NCBI GenBank assembly: GCA_035712145.1
Contig: DASTBI010000205.1
Location: 1 to 32,940 of the forward strand
Length of the DNA stretch: 32,940 nucleotides
Direction of reading: 5' to 3'
From: Candidatus Eisenbacteria bacterium
Lineage (GTDB): Bacteria > Eisenbacteria > RBG-16-71-46
Shown: positions 25,313 through 31,443 of the stretch, piece by piece
How positions within the stretch are numbered: the stretch's first letter is position 1
Layout: the number at the start of each line of letters is the position of its first letter
The notes under the pieces: generated by a model
Databases searched by the model: none
What the model was told of the DNA's origin: nothing
The model's input: the letters and a program-made list of their open reading frames with translations, nothing else
Position numbers and translations under genes: made by a program

Positions 25313-25782
25313 CGCGGTCGCATCTCGCGGTGGAGGCGCCCCATCTGCACGGCGGCCAGCGCCACCTCGGCGCCGCGATTGCCGAGCGCGCCGCCGGTGC
25401 GTGCCTCGGCCTGCCCGGCGTCGTGCACCGCGAGCACGCCGTTCAGCACCGGCACGTCGGTCTCCATCATGGCCTGCAGCAGACCCTGTGTGGAGACGTC
25501 GGCGACGAGACGAAAGTGCTCGGTCTCGCCGCGCACGAGCGTCCCGAAGGCGAGCACCGCGTCGTAGCGTCCCGAAGCCGCGGCCCACCGGCAGGTGAGC
25601 GGAAGCTCGAAGGACCCGGGCACCCAGATGACGGTGAGATCGTTCTCGGAGGCGCCGCGTCCGCGCAGAACGTCGAGCGCCGCCTTCACCATGCGCTCCA
25701 CGTAGACCTGGTTGAAGCGCGAGGCCACCAGGCAGAAGCGGTGGCCGTGGGCGTCGTGCCCGGGCGTGATCTCCTGCGCCAT
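25309..25782 (-). CDS. ribH: 6,7-dimethyl-8-ribityllumazine synthase
   Basis: Protein of 157 residues, the usual size, catalysing condensation of 3,4-dihydroxy-2-butanone 4-phosphate with the ribityl-amino-uracil intermediate. Family motifs are ASRFNQVYVERM (substrate binding), VPGSFELPL, and GTLVRGETEHFRLVAD with the catalytic histidine region. The end reads NGVLAVHDAGQAEARTGG, a slightly altered form of the usual NGVLT-x-EQA segment. The ATG shares one base with the ribBA stop (TGATG), and the stop overlaps nusB (ATGA). Confidence 0.95.
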   Translation of the reverse strand: MAQEITPGHDAHGHRFCLVASRFNQVYVERMVKAALDVLRGRGASENDLTVIWVPGSFELPLTCRWAAASGRYDAVLAFGTLVRGETEHFRLVADVSTQGLLQAMMETDVPVLNGVLAVHDAGQAEARTGGALGNRGAEVALAAVQMGRLHREMRPR

Positions 25783-27044
25783 CACGTCTCCCCGAGCTTG
25801 AGGTCGAGCAGGTGGCCCAGCTTGTCCCGCTTGGTCGTGAGGTAGCGCCGGTTGTAGCGGTTGGGCTTCACGTGAATAGGAACACGCTTGGTGATCCGCA
25901 GGCCGTACGCCTCGAGGCCCACGAGCTTGCGCGGATTGTTGGTGAGCAATTCGATCTCGCGCACCCCGAGGTCCACGAGGATCTGCGCGCCGATTCCGTA
26001 ATCGCGCAAATCCGGCGGATATCCCAGTTGCACGTTCGCCTCCACGGTGTCCAGGCCCTGATCCTGGAGCGCATAGGCCTTGAGCTTCGCGGCGAGCCCG
26101 ATGCCGCGGCCTTCCTGGCGAAGATACAGCAACACCCCACGGCCTCGCCGACTGATGGCCCGGAGTGCCGAGTGGAGCTGCGGCCCGCAGTCGCAGCGCT
26201 GCGAGCCGAACACGTCGCCCGTGAGGCATTGCGAGTGCACGCGCACCAGCACCGGCCCTCGCCCCGCGATCCGTCCCTTGACGAGCGCGACGTGATGGTC
26301 GCCTTCCAGCCGGCTCTCGTAGAGCTGGAGCTGGAACCGGCCTTCGGCCGTCGGCAGCGGCACCGTGACCAGCCGGTGGACCAGCATCTCCTTCTTGCGC
26401 CGGTGCGCGATCAGGTCCTGGATCGTGAGGATCCCGAGGCGGTGCTCGCGCGCGAAGCGCTCGAGATCGGGAAGCCGGGCCATGTGCCCGTCCTCGCGCA
26501 GGATCTCGCACACGGCCGCGACCGGATGAAGTCCCGCCATGACGCACAGATCGGGCGCCGCCTCGGTGTGGCCGGCGCGCCGCAGCACGCCGCCCGGCAC
26601 CGCGCGCAGCGGGAATACGTGGCCGGGACGCACGAGGTCGGCGGCGCGGGTGCGCGGATCGGCCATGACCCGCAGCGTGCGCGCGCGGTCGAACGCCGAG
26701 GTGCCGGTGGTGGTGCCGCGCCGCGCGTCGACCGATTCGGTGAACGGCGTGCCGAACTTGGCGGTGTTCTCGTTCACCATCATGCGCAGGTCGAGACGAT
26801 CGGCGATCTCCGGCGACATCGGCGCGCACAGGATGCCCCGGCCATGCTTGACCGCGAAGTTCACCATGTCGGCCGTCGCCTTCTGCGCCGCGAACACGAG
26901 ATCCCCTTCGTTCTCGCGATCGGCGTCGTCGACCACGATGATCATGCGCCCGGCGCGGATCTGCTTCACCGCCTCCGGGACATCGATGAACACCGAGGGC
27001 CCGCGCCGGGGCTTGCGCTGCGTCGTCGCTCTCGCGGCCGTCAT
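25782..27044 (-). CDS. ribBA: Bifunctional 3,4-dihydroxy-2-butanone-4-phosphate synthase / GTP cyclohydrolase II
   Basis: Protein of 420 residues with two fused enzymes. The N-terminal synthase domain (~16-215) has DDADRENEGD at 39-48 and HTEAAPDL at 159-166. The C-terminal cyclohydrolase II domain (~220-415) has zinc ligands Cys273, Cys284 and Cys286 (SQCLTGD, RCDCG) and RQEGRGIGL at 309-317. It makes both branch precursors of riboflavin, from ribulose 5-phosphate and GTP. Both active sites look intact. The start is an ATGA overlap with ribE. Confidence 0.96.
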   Translation of the reverse strand: MTAARATTQRKPRRGPSVFIDVPEAVKQIRAGRMIIVVDDADRENEGDLVFAAQKATADMVNFAVKHGRGILCAPMSPEIADRLDLRMMVNENTAKFGTPFTESVDARRGTTTGTSAFDRARTLRVMADPRTRAADLVRPGHVFPLRAVPGGVLRRAGHTEAAPDLCVMAGLHPVAAVCEILREDGHMARLPDLERFAREHRLGILTIQDLIAHRRKKEMLVHRLVTVPLPTAEGRFQLQLYESRLEGDHHVALVKGRIAGRGPVLVRVHSQCLTGDVFGSQRCDCGPQLHSALRAISRRGRGVLLYLRQEGRGIGLAAKLKAYALQDQGLDTVEANVQLGYPPDLRDYGIGAQILVDLGVREIELLTNNPRKLVGLEAYGLRITKRVPIHVKPNRYNRRYLTTKRDKLGHLLDLKLGET

Positions 27045-27649
27045 GAAGTCCTCCCGATTCCGCCCTGCTCGACCAGGCGGGCCAGATAGCGCGCCATCAG
27101 ATCGACCTCGATGTTGACCTTGGTCCCGGCCGCGTAGCGGCCGGCAATGGTGACCGCGAGCGTGTGTGGGATGAGCGCGATCTCGCAGCGCGTGCCGCCC
27201 ACGCGGGCGACGGTCAGGCTCACGCCGTCGATCGCGATCGAGCCTTTCTCGGCCACGTACAAGGCGAGCGTCGCGGGGATGTCGACGGTGATCCTGCGCC
27301 CCTCCCCTTCGAGGTCGACGCCGCGCACGGTCCCCACGCCGTCCACGTGCCCCTGCACCAGGTGGCCGCCGAGGCGCTGGTCCAGCCGCAGGCTGCGCTC
27401 GAGATTGACCGCGTCGCCCGGCGCCACGCGACCGAGCGTCGTGCGCCGCAGCGTCTCCGGCACCATCTCGACCGCGAATCGCTGCGTCTCGATCGCGGTC
27501 ACCGTGAGGCAGCAGCCGTTGACCGCGATGCTGTGCCCGATCTCGGCGTCCTCCAGCACGCGCGTCGCGCGGATCCACAGCGCTCGCCCTTCGGGGCGAT
27601 CCATGACCTCGGCCACTTCACCCATCTCCTCGACCAGTCCGGTGAACAT
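27041..27649 (-). CDS. ribE: Riboflavin synthase, alpha subunit
   Basis: Protein of 202 residues made of two lumazine-binding repeats (roughly 1-97 and 98-195). The N-terminus MFTGLVEEMGEV is diagnostic. GCCLTVTAI in repeat 1 is mirrored by GVSLTVARV in repeat 2, and GGHLVQGHVDGVG sits at the junction. It dismutates two lumazine molecules to riboflavin plus the pyrimidine. The ATG shares one base with the ribD stop (TGATG). In some species this gene is called ribC. Confidence 0.96.
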   Translation of the reverse strand: MFTGLVEEMGEVAEVMDRPEGRALWIRATRVLEDAEIGHSIAVNGCCLTVTAIETQRFAVEMVPETLRRTTLGRVAPGDAVNLERSLRLDQRLGGHLVQGHVDGVGTVRGVDLEGEGRRITVDIPATLALYVAEKGSIAIDGVSLTVARVGGTRCEIALIPHTLAVTIAGRYAAGTKVNIEVDLMARYLARLVEQGGIGRTS

Positions 27650-28722
27650 CAGTCCCTCATCTCGATCGTGACCCAGGTGTCCTCGCCGACGCGGCGTTGA
27701 TCGGCCACGCGCCCCTCGACCGTCGCGGGCAACAGCCCGCACCAGGAAAGGCCACTCGCACCGATCACCCGCGGAGCGACGAACAGCGCGAGCCGGTCCA
27801 CCGCACGGGCCGCCAGCAGCGAGGTGGCGAGCCGGGCGCCGCCTTCGACCAGCACTTCCTGCGCGCCCTCGCGGCCGAGCCGGCGCAGCAGCGCAGGAAT
27901 GGACACGCCTCCGCGACCGGGCGGCAGCCGCCAGACCCGCACGCCTTTCGCGGTGAGCGCGCGCTCCGCCTTGCGTGACGCACCCTCCGAGCAGGCCACC
28001 ACGGTGCCGCGCGCCAGCGGAAGACGGAACAGCCTGAGCGTCGAAGGCAACCCAAGCCGCGTGTCACATACGACGCGGAGCGGCTGGCGCGCGCCCGGCA
28101 CCCCGCGCACGGTGAGCCGCGGATCGTCCGCCCGCGCGGTGCCGGCGCCGACGACGATCGCGTCCATCTGCGCGCGGAGTTGGTGCACCGCCCGGCGCGC
28201 CTGCGGTCCGGTGAGCCAGCGCCCACGCCCGCGGCCGGCGAATCCGCCGGCCGGCGCCAGGCGACCATCGAGTGACGTCGCCAGCTTGAGCATCACATGC
28301 GGCCGCCCCGTGGTATGGACCTGCCAGTAGCCGCCGAGCAGAGCGCGCGCCTCGTCGGCCATGAGGCCGAGGTCGACCCTCACCCCCGCGGCGCGCAGCC
28401 GTTTGAGACCTCGGCCGTCGACGATCGGATGCGGATCGCGCGTGGCCACGACGCAGCGACGGATCCCGGCATCGAGGATCGCGTCGACGCACGGCGGGGT
28501 TCGCCCGACGTGCGCGCACGGCTCGAGCGTGACGTAGAGGGTTGCGCCGCGGGCGTAACGTCCCGCGCGCTCGATGGCGACCGCCTCGGCGTGAGCCTGG
28601 CCGAGCGCCCGGTGCCAGCCTTCGCCGACCACGCGCCCCTTCTGCACGACGACCGCGCCGACCATCGGGTTCGGACTCACGTGGCCGCGGCCGCGCTCCG
28701 CCAGGCGGAGCGCGCGCTTCAT
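27649..28722 (-). CDS. ribD: Bifunctional riboflavin-specific deaminase/reductase
   Basis: Protein of 357 residues, close to the family norm. The N-terminal cytidine-deaminase-like domain has the zinc site His44-Ala-Glu46 (QAHAEAV) with Cys69 and Cys78 (LEPCAHVGRTPPC). The C-terminal reductase has KLATSLDGRLA, VGAGTARADDPRLTVR and EVLVEGGARLA. It does the second and third steps of the pathway. Two starts are possible. The ATG at 28722 has a GAGGGG nine bases ahead and is preferred. A TTG at 28767 would add 15 residues but begins only three bases after the U-tract of the riboswitch terminator. Family N-termini usually have a few residues before the MKRAL-like segment, which favours the longer form slightly, so the start is open. 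Confidence 0.93.
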   Translation of the reverse strand: MKRALRLAERGRGHVSPNPMVGAVVVQKGRVVGEGWHRALGQAHAEAVAIERAGRYARGATLYVTLEPCAHVGRTPPCVDAILDAGIRRCVVATRDPHPIVDGRGLKRLRAAGVRVDLGLMADEARALLGGYWQVHTTGRPHVMLKLATSLDGRLAPAGGFAGRGRGRWLTGPQARRAVHQLRAQMDAIVVGAGTARADDPRLTVRGVPGARQPLRVVCDTRLGLPSTLRLFRLPLARGTVVACSEGASRKAERALTAKGVRVWRLPPGRGGVSIPALLRRLGREGAQEVLVEGGARLATSLLAARAVDRLALFVAPRVIGASGLSWCGLLPATVEGRVADQRRVGEDTWVTIEMRD

Positions 28723-28770
28723 GAATGCCGACCCCTCGGGAGACTGCGAAGGATGCTTTGCCGCCAAATG

Positions 28771-28801
28771 AAAAACCCCGTCGACGCAAACGCCAACGGG
28801 G
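28771..28801 (-). terminator. Intrinsic terminator of the FMN riboswitch expression platform
   Basis: Read on the minus strand, an 11-base arm CCCCGUUGGCG (28791-28801) pairs fully, with two G-U pairs, with CGUCGACGGGG (28776-28786) around a UUUG loop. Five U follow directly (28771-28775). This is a textbook Rho-independent terminator placed between the RFN aptamer and ribD, so FMN binding should favour premature termination. A second small hairpin (GGCATG/CATGCC) lies between aptamer and terminator at about 28805-28822 and may take part in the switch. Confidence 0.88.
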
Positions 28802-28833
28802 CGACCGGCATGGCCTTCATGCCCAATCCAATG

Positions 28834-28967
28834 CTCCTTCTCCCATCCCGACTATGACGGTCGGCTCCGGAATCTCACCGGATCTGCGAAGCGCGCGGAT
28901 TTCGTGGCCGTCGCGCCCGCTCGCGGGCTGTACCGCCGGTGGGGACTTTCGCCCCGCCCCGAAGGAG
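28834..28967 (-). ncRNA. FMN riboswitch (RFN element)
   Basis: On the minus strand the region opens with CUCCUUC (28961-28967) and closes with GAAGGAG (28834-28840), a perfect 7-bp P1 stem. Between them are the conserved RFN blocks: GGGGCGAAAGUCCCCACCGG, CGGUACAGCCCGCGAGC, GAUCCGGUGAGAUUCCGG, GCCGACCGUCAUAGUCGGG and GAUGGGAGAAGGAG. The aptamer binds flavin mononucleotide and lowers expression of downstream genes. It sits directly upstream of ribD with its terminator, and no other promoter is visible before ribD, so it should control ribD and everything co-transcribed with it. Confidence 0.97.
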
Positions 28968-28979
28968 TTGCGGCCGGGG

Positions 28980-29009
28980 AGAATAGCGACCGGGCTCCAG
29001 CAGTGTCAA
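28980..29009 (-). promoter_or_regulatory. Sigma70-like promoter of the rib/glycan operon
   Basis: On the minus strand a perfect -35 box TTGACA (29004-29009) is followed after 18 bases by TATTCT (28980-28985), four of six matching the -10 consensus. The expected transcript start, near 28973, falls just before the 5' arm of the riboswitch P1 stem at 28967, exactly where an RFN leader should begin. The box lies between the stop of the barrel-like gene (29020) and the aptamer. Confidence 0.75.
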
Positions 29010-29019
29010 AACGCCGGGA

Positions 29020-29643
29020 TCAGTAGTGGATGGCGAGACGAGCGGCGAGGAGTGTCCAGGTGTCGTTCGTCAGCCACGTCATCCGGCTCGTGAGCTCGAA
29101 TCCGAGACGCACGGGGGCGGGCTTTCTCTGGATGGCGGTCACGCTCAGCGCGGCCGTCGCGCGAGTCTCCTCGACCGCGAGATCCGTGAACCCCGCCACG
29201 CCCACCGACGTGAGGTCGGCGCGCGCATTCATCACGCCGGGACCGAAGGCGATATCGAGCGGAGTGTTGGGCACCATCCAGCGCGCGAGAGCCAACGCTT
29301 CGAATGCCGAATAGTCGGCCTCGGCGCTGAGGCTGCCGCGCTCCTCGATCCGCGTGCCGAGCAGCCAGTAGCCGATCTCGACACCGGTCGTCCAACGCGA
29401 CCCGATCGGATATTCCACGCCACCCGAGAAGGAGATCGACCCCGCCGGCGCGTCGGATTCGATCAGCTTGCCGTAACCAATCGCCAGGTGACCGCGGAAC
29501 GACTCGAGCTCGAGCGCCGTGGCGGGCGCTGCCCCAAAGGTCGCGGACGCCAGCAGCGCCAGCCCCGCGAGTGCTTTGCGGGCGCGTCGTCCGGCTTCAG
29601 CGGTTGAAGCGGATGTTGAGGCAGTCGCCATCCTGAACCACAT
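29020..29643 (-). CDS. Small secreted outer-membrane-barrel-like protein, function unknown
   Basis: Protein of 207 residues with a signal peptide (KALAGLALLASATFGAAPATA, then LELESF). The rest alternates short amphipathic strands rich in aromatic and small residues (HLAIGYGKLIES, ISFSGGVEYPIG, WTTGVEIGYWLLG, FEALALARWMVP, PVRLGFELTSRMTWL), ending LLAARLAIHY with a terminal aromatic residue as in outer-membrane barrels. Strand count and length fit an eight-stranded OmpW/OmpX-like barrel, but no specific family is recognised. The start at 29643 has a GAGGGGAGGG run ahead of it and lies 47 bases inside the YchF-like gene; ATG 29631 is an alternative. No start codon exists after the YchF stop and before the signal peptide, so the overlap is real. 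Confidence 0.65.
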   Translation of the reverse strand: MWFRMATASTSASTAEAGRRARKALAGLALLASATFGAAPATALELESFRGHLAIGYGKLIESDAPAGSISFSGGVEYPIGSRWTTGVEIGYWLLGTRIEERGSLSAEADYSAFEALALARWMVPNTPLDIAFGPGVMNARADLTSVGVAGFTDLAVEETRATAALSVTAIQRKPAPVRLGFELTSRMTWLTNDTWTLLAARLAIHY

Positions 29644-30628
29644 AGTCCCTCCCCTCGAGTCTCAGCCAGCCGCGCTCGCGCGCGCCCTTTTCACCTCCCA
29701 CCTCGAGCAGCTTGTCCCACGGGATGACCTCGGCGCGAATGAATCCTTTCGCCAGGTCGGTGTGGATCTCCCCCGCCGCTTCGACCGCCTTTGCGCCGGC
29801 CGACAAGGTCCACGCGCGCACCTCGTCCTCGCCGACGGTGAAGAAGGAGATCAGGCCCAGCAAACGGAAACAAGCGCGGATCACGGTGGTGAGACCGTCT
29901 TCTCCGAGCCCGAGCTCGGCGCGAAAGCCCGGCCGCTCGGCCGCCGGCAGAGCCAGCACTTCGCGCTCGAGGAGCGCCTTGAGCCCGACCGCGGCCGTGT
30001 GCGGCCCGTCCCCCGGCGCCGGCGCCTGACCCGCTTCCCCCTGGTTGTACACCACGAGGAGGGGCTTCATCGTCAACAACTGGAAGCCGCGGACCAGCTT
30101 TTCCTCTTCGGGATCGAGCGGCATGCCGCGCAGCGGCTGCTCGGCTTCGAGCGCCTGCTGGAAGCGGACGAGAAGGCCGTGCTCGCGCTCGTTCTGCTTC
30201 TTGCCGATGCGGAGCTCCTTCTCGATCCGCTCGCGCCGCGTCTCGACCAGCGCCAGGTCGTTGAGGATCAGCTCGGCTTCCAGCGTGCGCAGGTCGCGAC
30301 GCGCGGCCGCGGGGTCGCTGTCGAACTCACGCACCACGGCGGCCAACGCGTCGCAGTTCCGGACCGAGGCGAAGAGATCCGGGCCTTTCGATGGCTTGCC
30401 TTGAGAAGAGGCGGCCACCGTGTCGACGAACTGCACCTGCGAATGCACGGTGCTCTTCGGGGAATAGAGGGCGGAGAGCCGGTCGACCCGCTCGTCGGGG
30501 ACCTTGACCACGCCGATGGTCTCGCGCCCGGAGGCGGTTTTCGCCTCGACGCCCGCTCCCTGGAGGATGACCTCGAAGACCGTGGACTTGCCGGATTGTG
30601 GGAGGCCGAGCAGGCCGACGCGCTTCAT
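29597..30628 (-). CDS. YchF/OLA1-like P-loop protein with DUF933 domain, G3 motif altered
   Basis: Protein of 343 residues, some 20 shorter than typical YchF. Walker A is GLPQSGKST at 8-16. The helical hairpin region (ILNDLALVETRRERIEKEL) and the C-terminal TGS/DUF933 domain (SFFTVGEDEVRAWTL, AAGEIHTDLAKGFIRAEVI, GRDYVVQDGDCLNIRFNR) match YchF well. However, the usual switch segment with DIAGL and a following GASKGEGLGN loop is replaced by VDTVAASSQGKPSKGPDL at about 68-85, and the nucleotide-base motif reads YNQGE. ATP hydrolysis may thus be changed or lost. YchF proteins bind ribosomes and act in stress responses. A housekeeping YchF may exist elsewhere in the genome. Confidence 0.85.
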   Translation of the reverse strand: MKRVGLLGLPQSGKSTVFEVILQGAGVEAKTASGRETIGVVKVPDERVDRLSALYSPKSTVHSQVQFVDTVAASSQGKPSKGPDLFASVRNCDALAAVVREFDSDPAAARRDLRTLEAELILNDLALVETRRERIEKELRIGKKQNEREHGLLVRFQQALEAEQPLRGMPLDPEEEKLVRGFQLLTMKPLLVVYNQGEAGQAPAPGDGPHTAAVGLKALLEREVLALPAAERPGFRAELGLGEDGLTTVIRACFRLLGLISFFTVGEDEVRAWTLSAGAKAVEAAGEIHTDLAKGFIRAEVIPWDKLLEVGGEKGARERGWLRLEGRDYVVQDGDCLNIRFNR

Positions 30629-30654
30629 GTGGAGGATTCGCGGGACACGAGAAT

Positions 30655-30681
30655 GGGCCCGCGGCGTGACCCCGCGGGCCC
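30655..30681 (-). other. Perfect 10-bp GC palindrome in the leader of the YchF-like gene
   Basis: GGGCCCGCGG (30655-30664) is the exact reverse complement of CCGCGGGCCC (30672-30681), separated by seven bases. No T-tract follows on either strand, so it is not a standard intrinsic terminator. It lies between the predicted promoter (30698-30727) and the ATG at 30628, so it would fold in the mRNA leader. No Shine-Dalgarno sequence is visible before this ATG. Confidence 0.8.
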
Positions 30682-30697
30682 ACGAAAGACGGCGCGC

Positions 30698-30727
30698 ACT
30701 CTAGGCGGCCCTGCTTTGGCCTGTCAA
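30698..30727 (-). promoter_or_regulatory. Sigma70-like promoter of the YchF-like gene
   Basis: On the minus strand TTGACA (30722-30727) is followed after 18 bases by TAGAGT (30698-30703), with four of six -10 matches. The geometry is the same as at the riboswitch promoter at 28980. The -35 box overlaps the stop codon of the zinc-finger gene. The transcript would start near 30691, leaving a leader of about 60 bases that holds the palindrome. Confidence 0.6.
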
Positions 30728-30981
30728 TCGGAAGGAGACTCGGACCCCTCGCGGTAGGCTTTGGCGAGCGCTTCGTTCAGTCGATTCGACGCCGCCGCGA
30801 ATCCGCTCAGCTCCACCTGCTGGTCAGCCTGATACAACACGATGGTCTTGCGAGTCTGGTCGACGACGATGCGACAGTCGCTGCAGCGCTCCAGGTGCTC
30901 TTCGATCTCGCGACAGAGTTCTTGTCGCGCCTCCTCGTCCAGATAGTCGCCTAGCTGTTCCAGGAGTTCCTGGCAGTTCAC
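30724..30981 (-). CDS. Anti-sigma-factor-like zinc finger protein (zf-HC2)
   Basis: Small soluble protein of 85 residues starting with GTG (VNCQELLEQLGDYLDEEA). A GGAG eight bases upstream supports this start over the ATG at 31062, whose extra 27 residues are basic and featureless. The zinc motif is His29-x3-Cys33-x2-Cys36 with Cys3 near the N-terminus (EEHLERCSDCR), as in ZAS-type anti-sigma factors. A helical tail follows and there is no membrane segment. Such proteins normally sit next to the ECF sigma factor they hold, but none is visible within the window, so the partner is unknown. Confidence 0.8.
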   Translation of the reverse strand: MNCQELLEQLGDYLDEEARQELCREIEEHLERCSDCRIVVDQTRKTIVLYQADQQVELSGFAAASNRLNEALAKAYREGSESPSD

Positions 30982-31346
30982 CTCGTGGGCTCCATTCGGC
31001 CTTCGTTGACCTCGTACGGCGCGTCTATGCGGGCCAGGGGTCATACGCGCCTCTAGATGCAACCTAATGCGATCCGGTTTGCAGAAAGTTGACAGGGGTC
31101 CGAAAAAAATCTTCTACATCGGGCCTTTGACCGCTGTTCGACACCCATTCCACTGAACAAACGTACAGGCCGAACCGCGAAAGCCGCACCGAACAGCGTC
31201 CGGCGCGGCCTCCGTACCCTCCGTGGGGGATGACAGCACCCCTTCCTGATGTCGGTACCCCCACGTTGGACTCACTGAATTCCTGGGTCTCACCGCCAGT
31301 CGCAGTCCTTCCGAGTGCCGCGGCGAGGATGAACGAAGCCGGCAGT
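30982..31346. other. Intergenic region between tRNA-Lys and the zinc-finger gene
   Basis: About 365 bases without a convincing gene. The only sizeable frame (31064-31264, minus) has no recognisable domain, no clear ribosome site, and is taken as noise. A 9-bp inverted repeat, CGCTGTTCG at 31132-31140 and CGAACAGCG at 31190-31198, is the one structural signal seen. No clear promoter for the zinc-finger gene and no terminator for the tRNA could be identified. A run of seven A at 31103-31109 reads as seven U on the minus strand, without a hairpin before it. Confidence 0.5.
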
Positions 31347-31422
31347 TGGTGACCCGTGCTGGGATCGAACCAGCGACACCCTGCTTAAAAGGCAGGTGCT
31401 CTACCGACTGAGCTAACGGGTC
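31347..31422 (-). tRNA. tRNA-Lys (anticodon UUU)
   Basis: A full cloverleaf on the minus strand: acceptor GACCCGT/ACGGGTC, D stem GCTC/GAGC, anticodon stem CCTGC/GCAGG with loop CTTTTAA (anticodon TTT), T stem GCTGG/CCAGC with loop TTCGATC, and a five-base variable loop. The discriminator A (31350) is followed by an encoded CCA (31347-31349). The integrase gene stops 21 bases upstream of the 5' end, so this tRNA is the likely attachment locus. No clear promoter is seen in the short space between them. Confidence 0.98.
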
Positions 31423-31443
31423 ACAAAAATCAGCCGCAACGAC

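Noticed and set aside
25812-27089. Plus-strand open frame of 425 codons opposite ribBA
   Set aside because: ribBA is certain from its intact active sites; the opposite frame has no family features.
30655-30681. Palindrome considered as an intrinsic terminator
   Set aside because: No T-tract on either strand, and it lies between a promoter and its gene.
31089-31117. TTGACA on the plus strand with a weak -10 about 17-18 bases later
   Set aside because: The -10 match is poor (TTCTAC or TCTACA) and no plus-strand gene or RNA follows it.
31064-31264. 66-codon minus-strand frame between the zinc-finger gene and tRNA-Lys
   Set aside because: No domain, no clear ribosome site and no conserved pattern visible; kept as intergenic.
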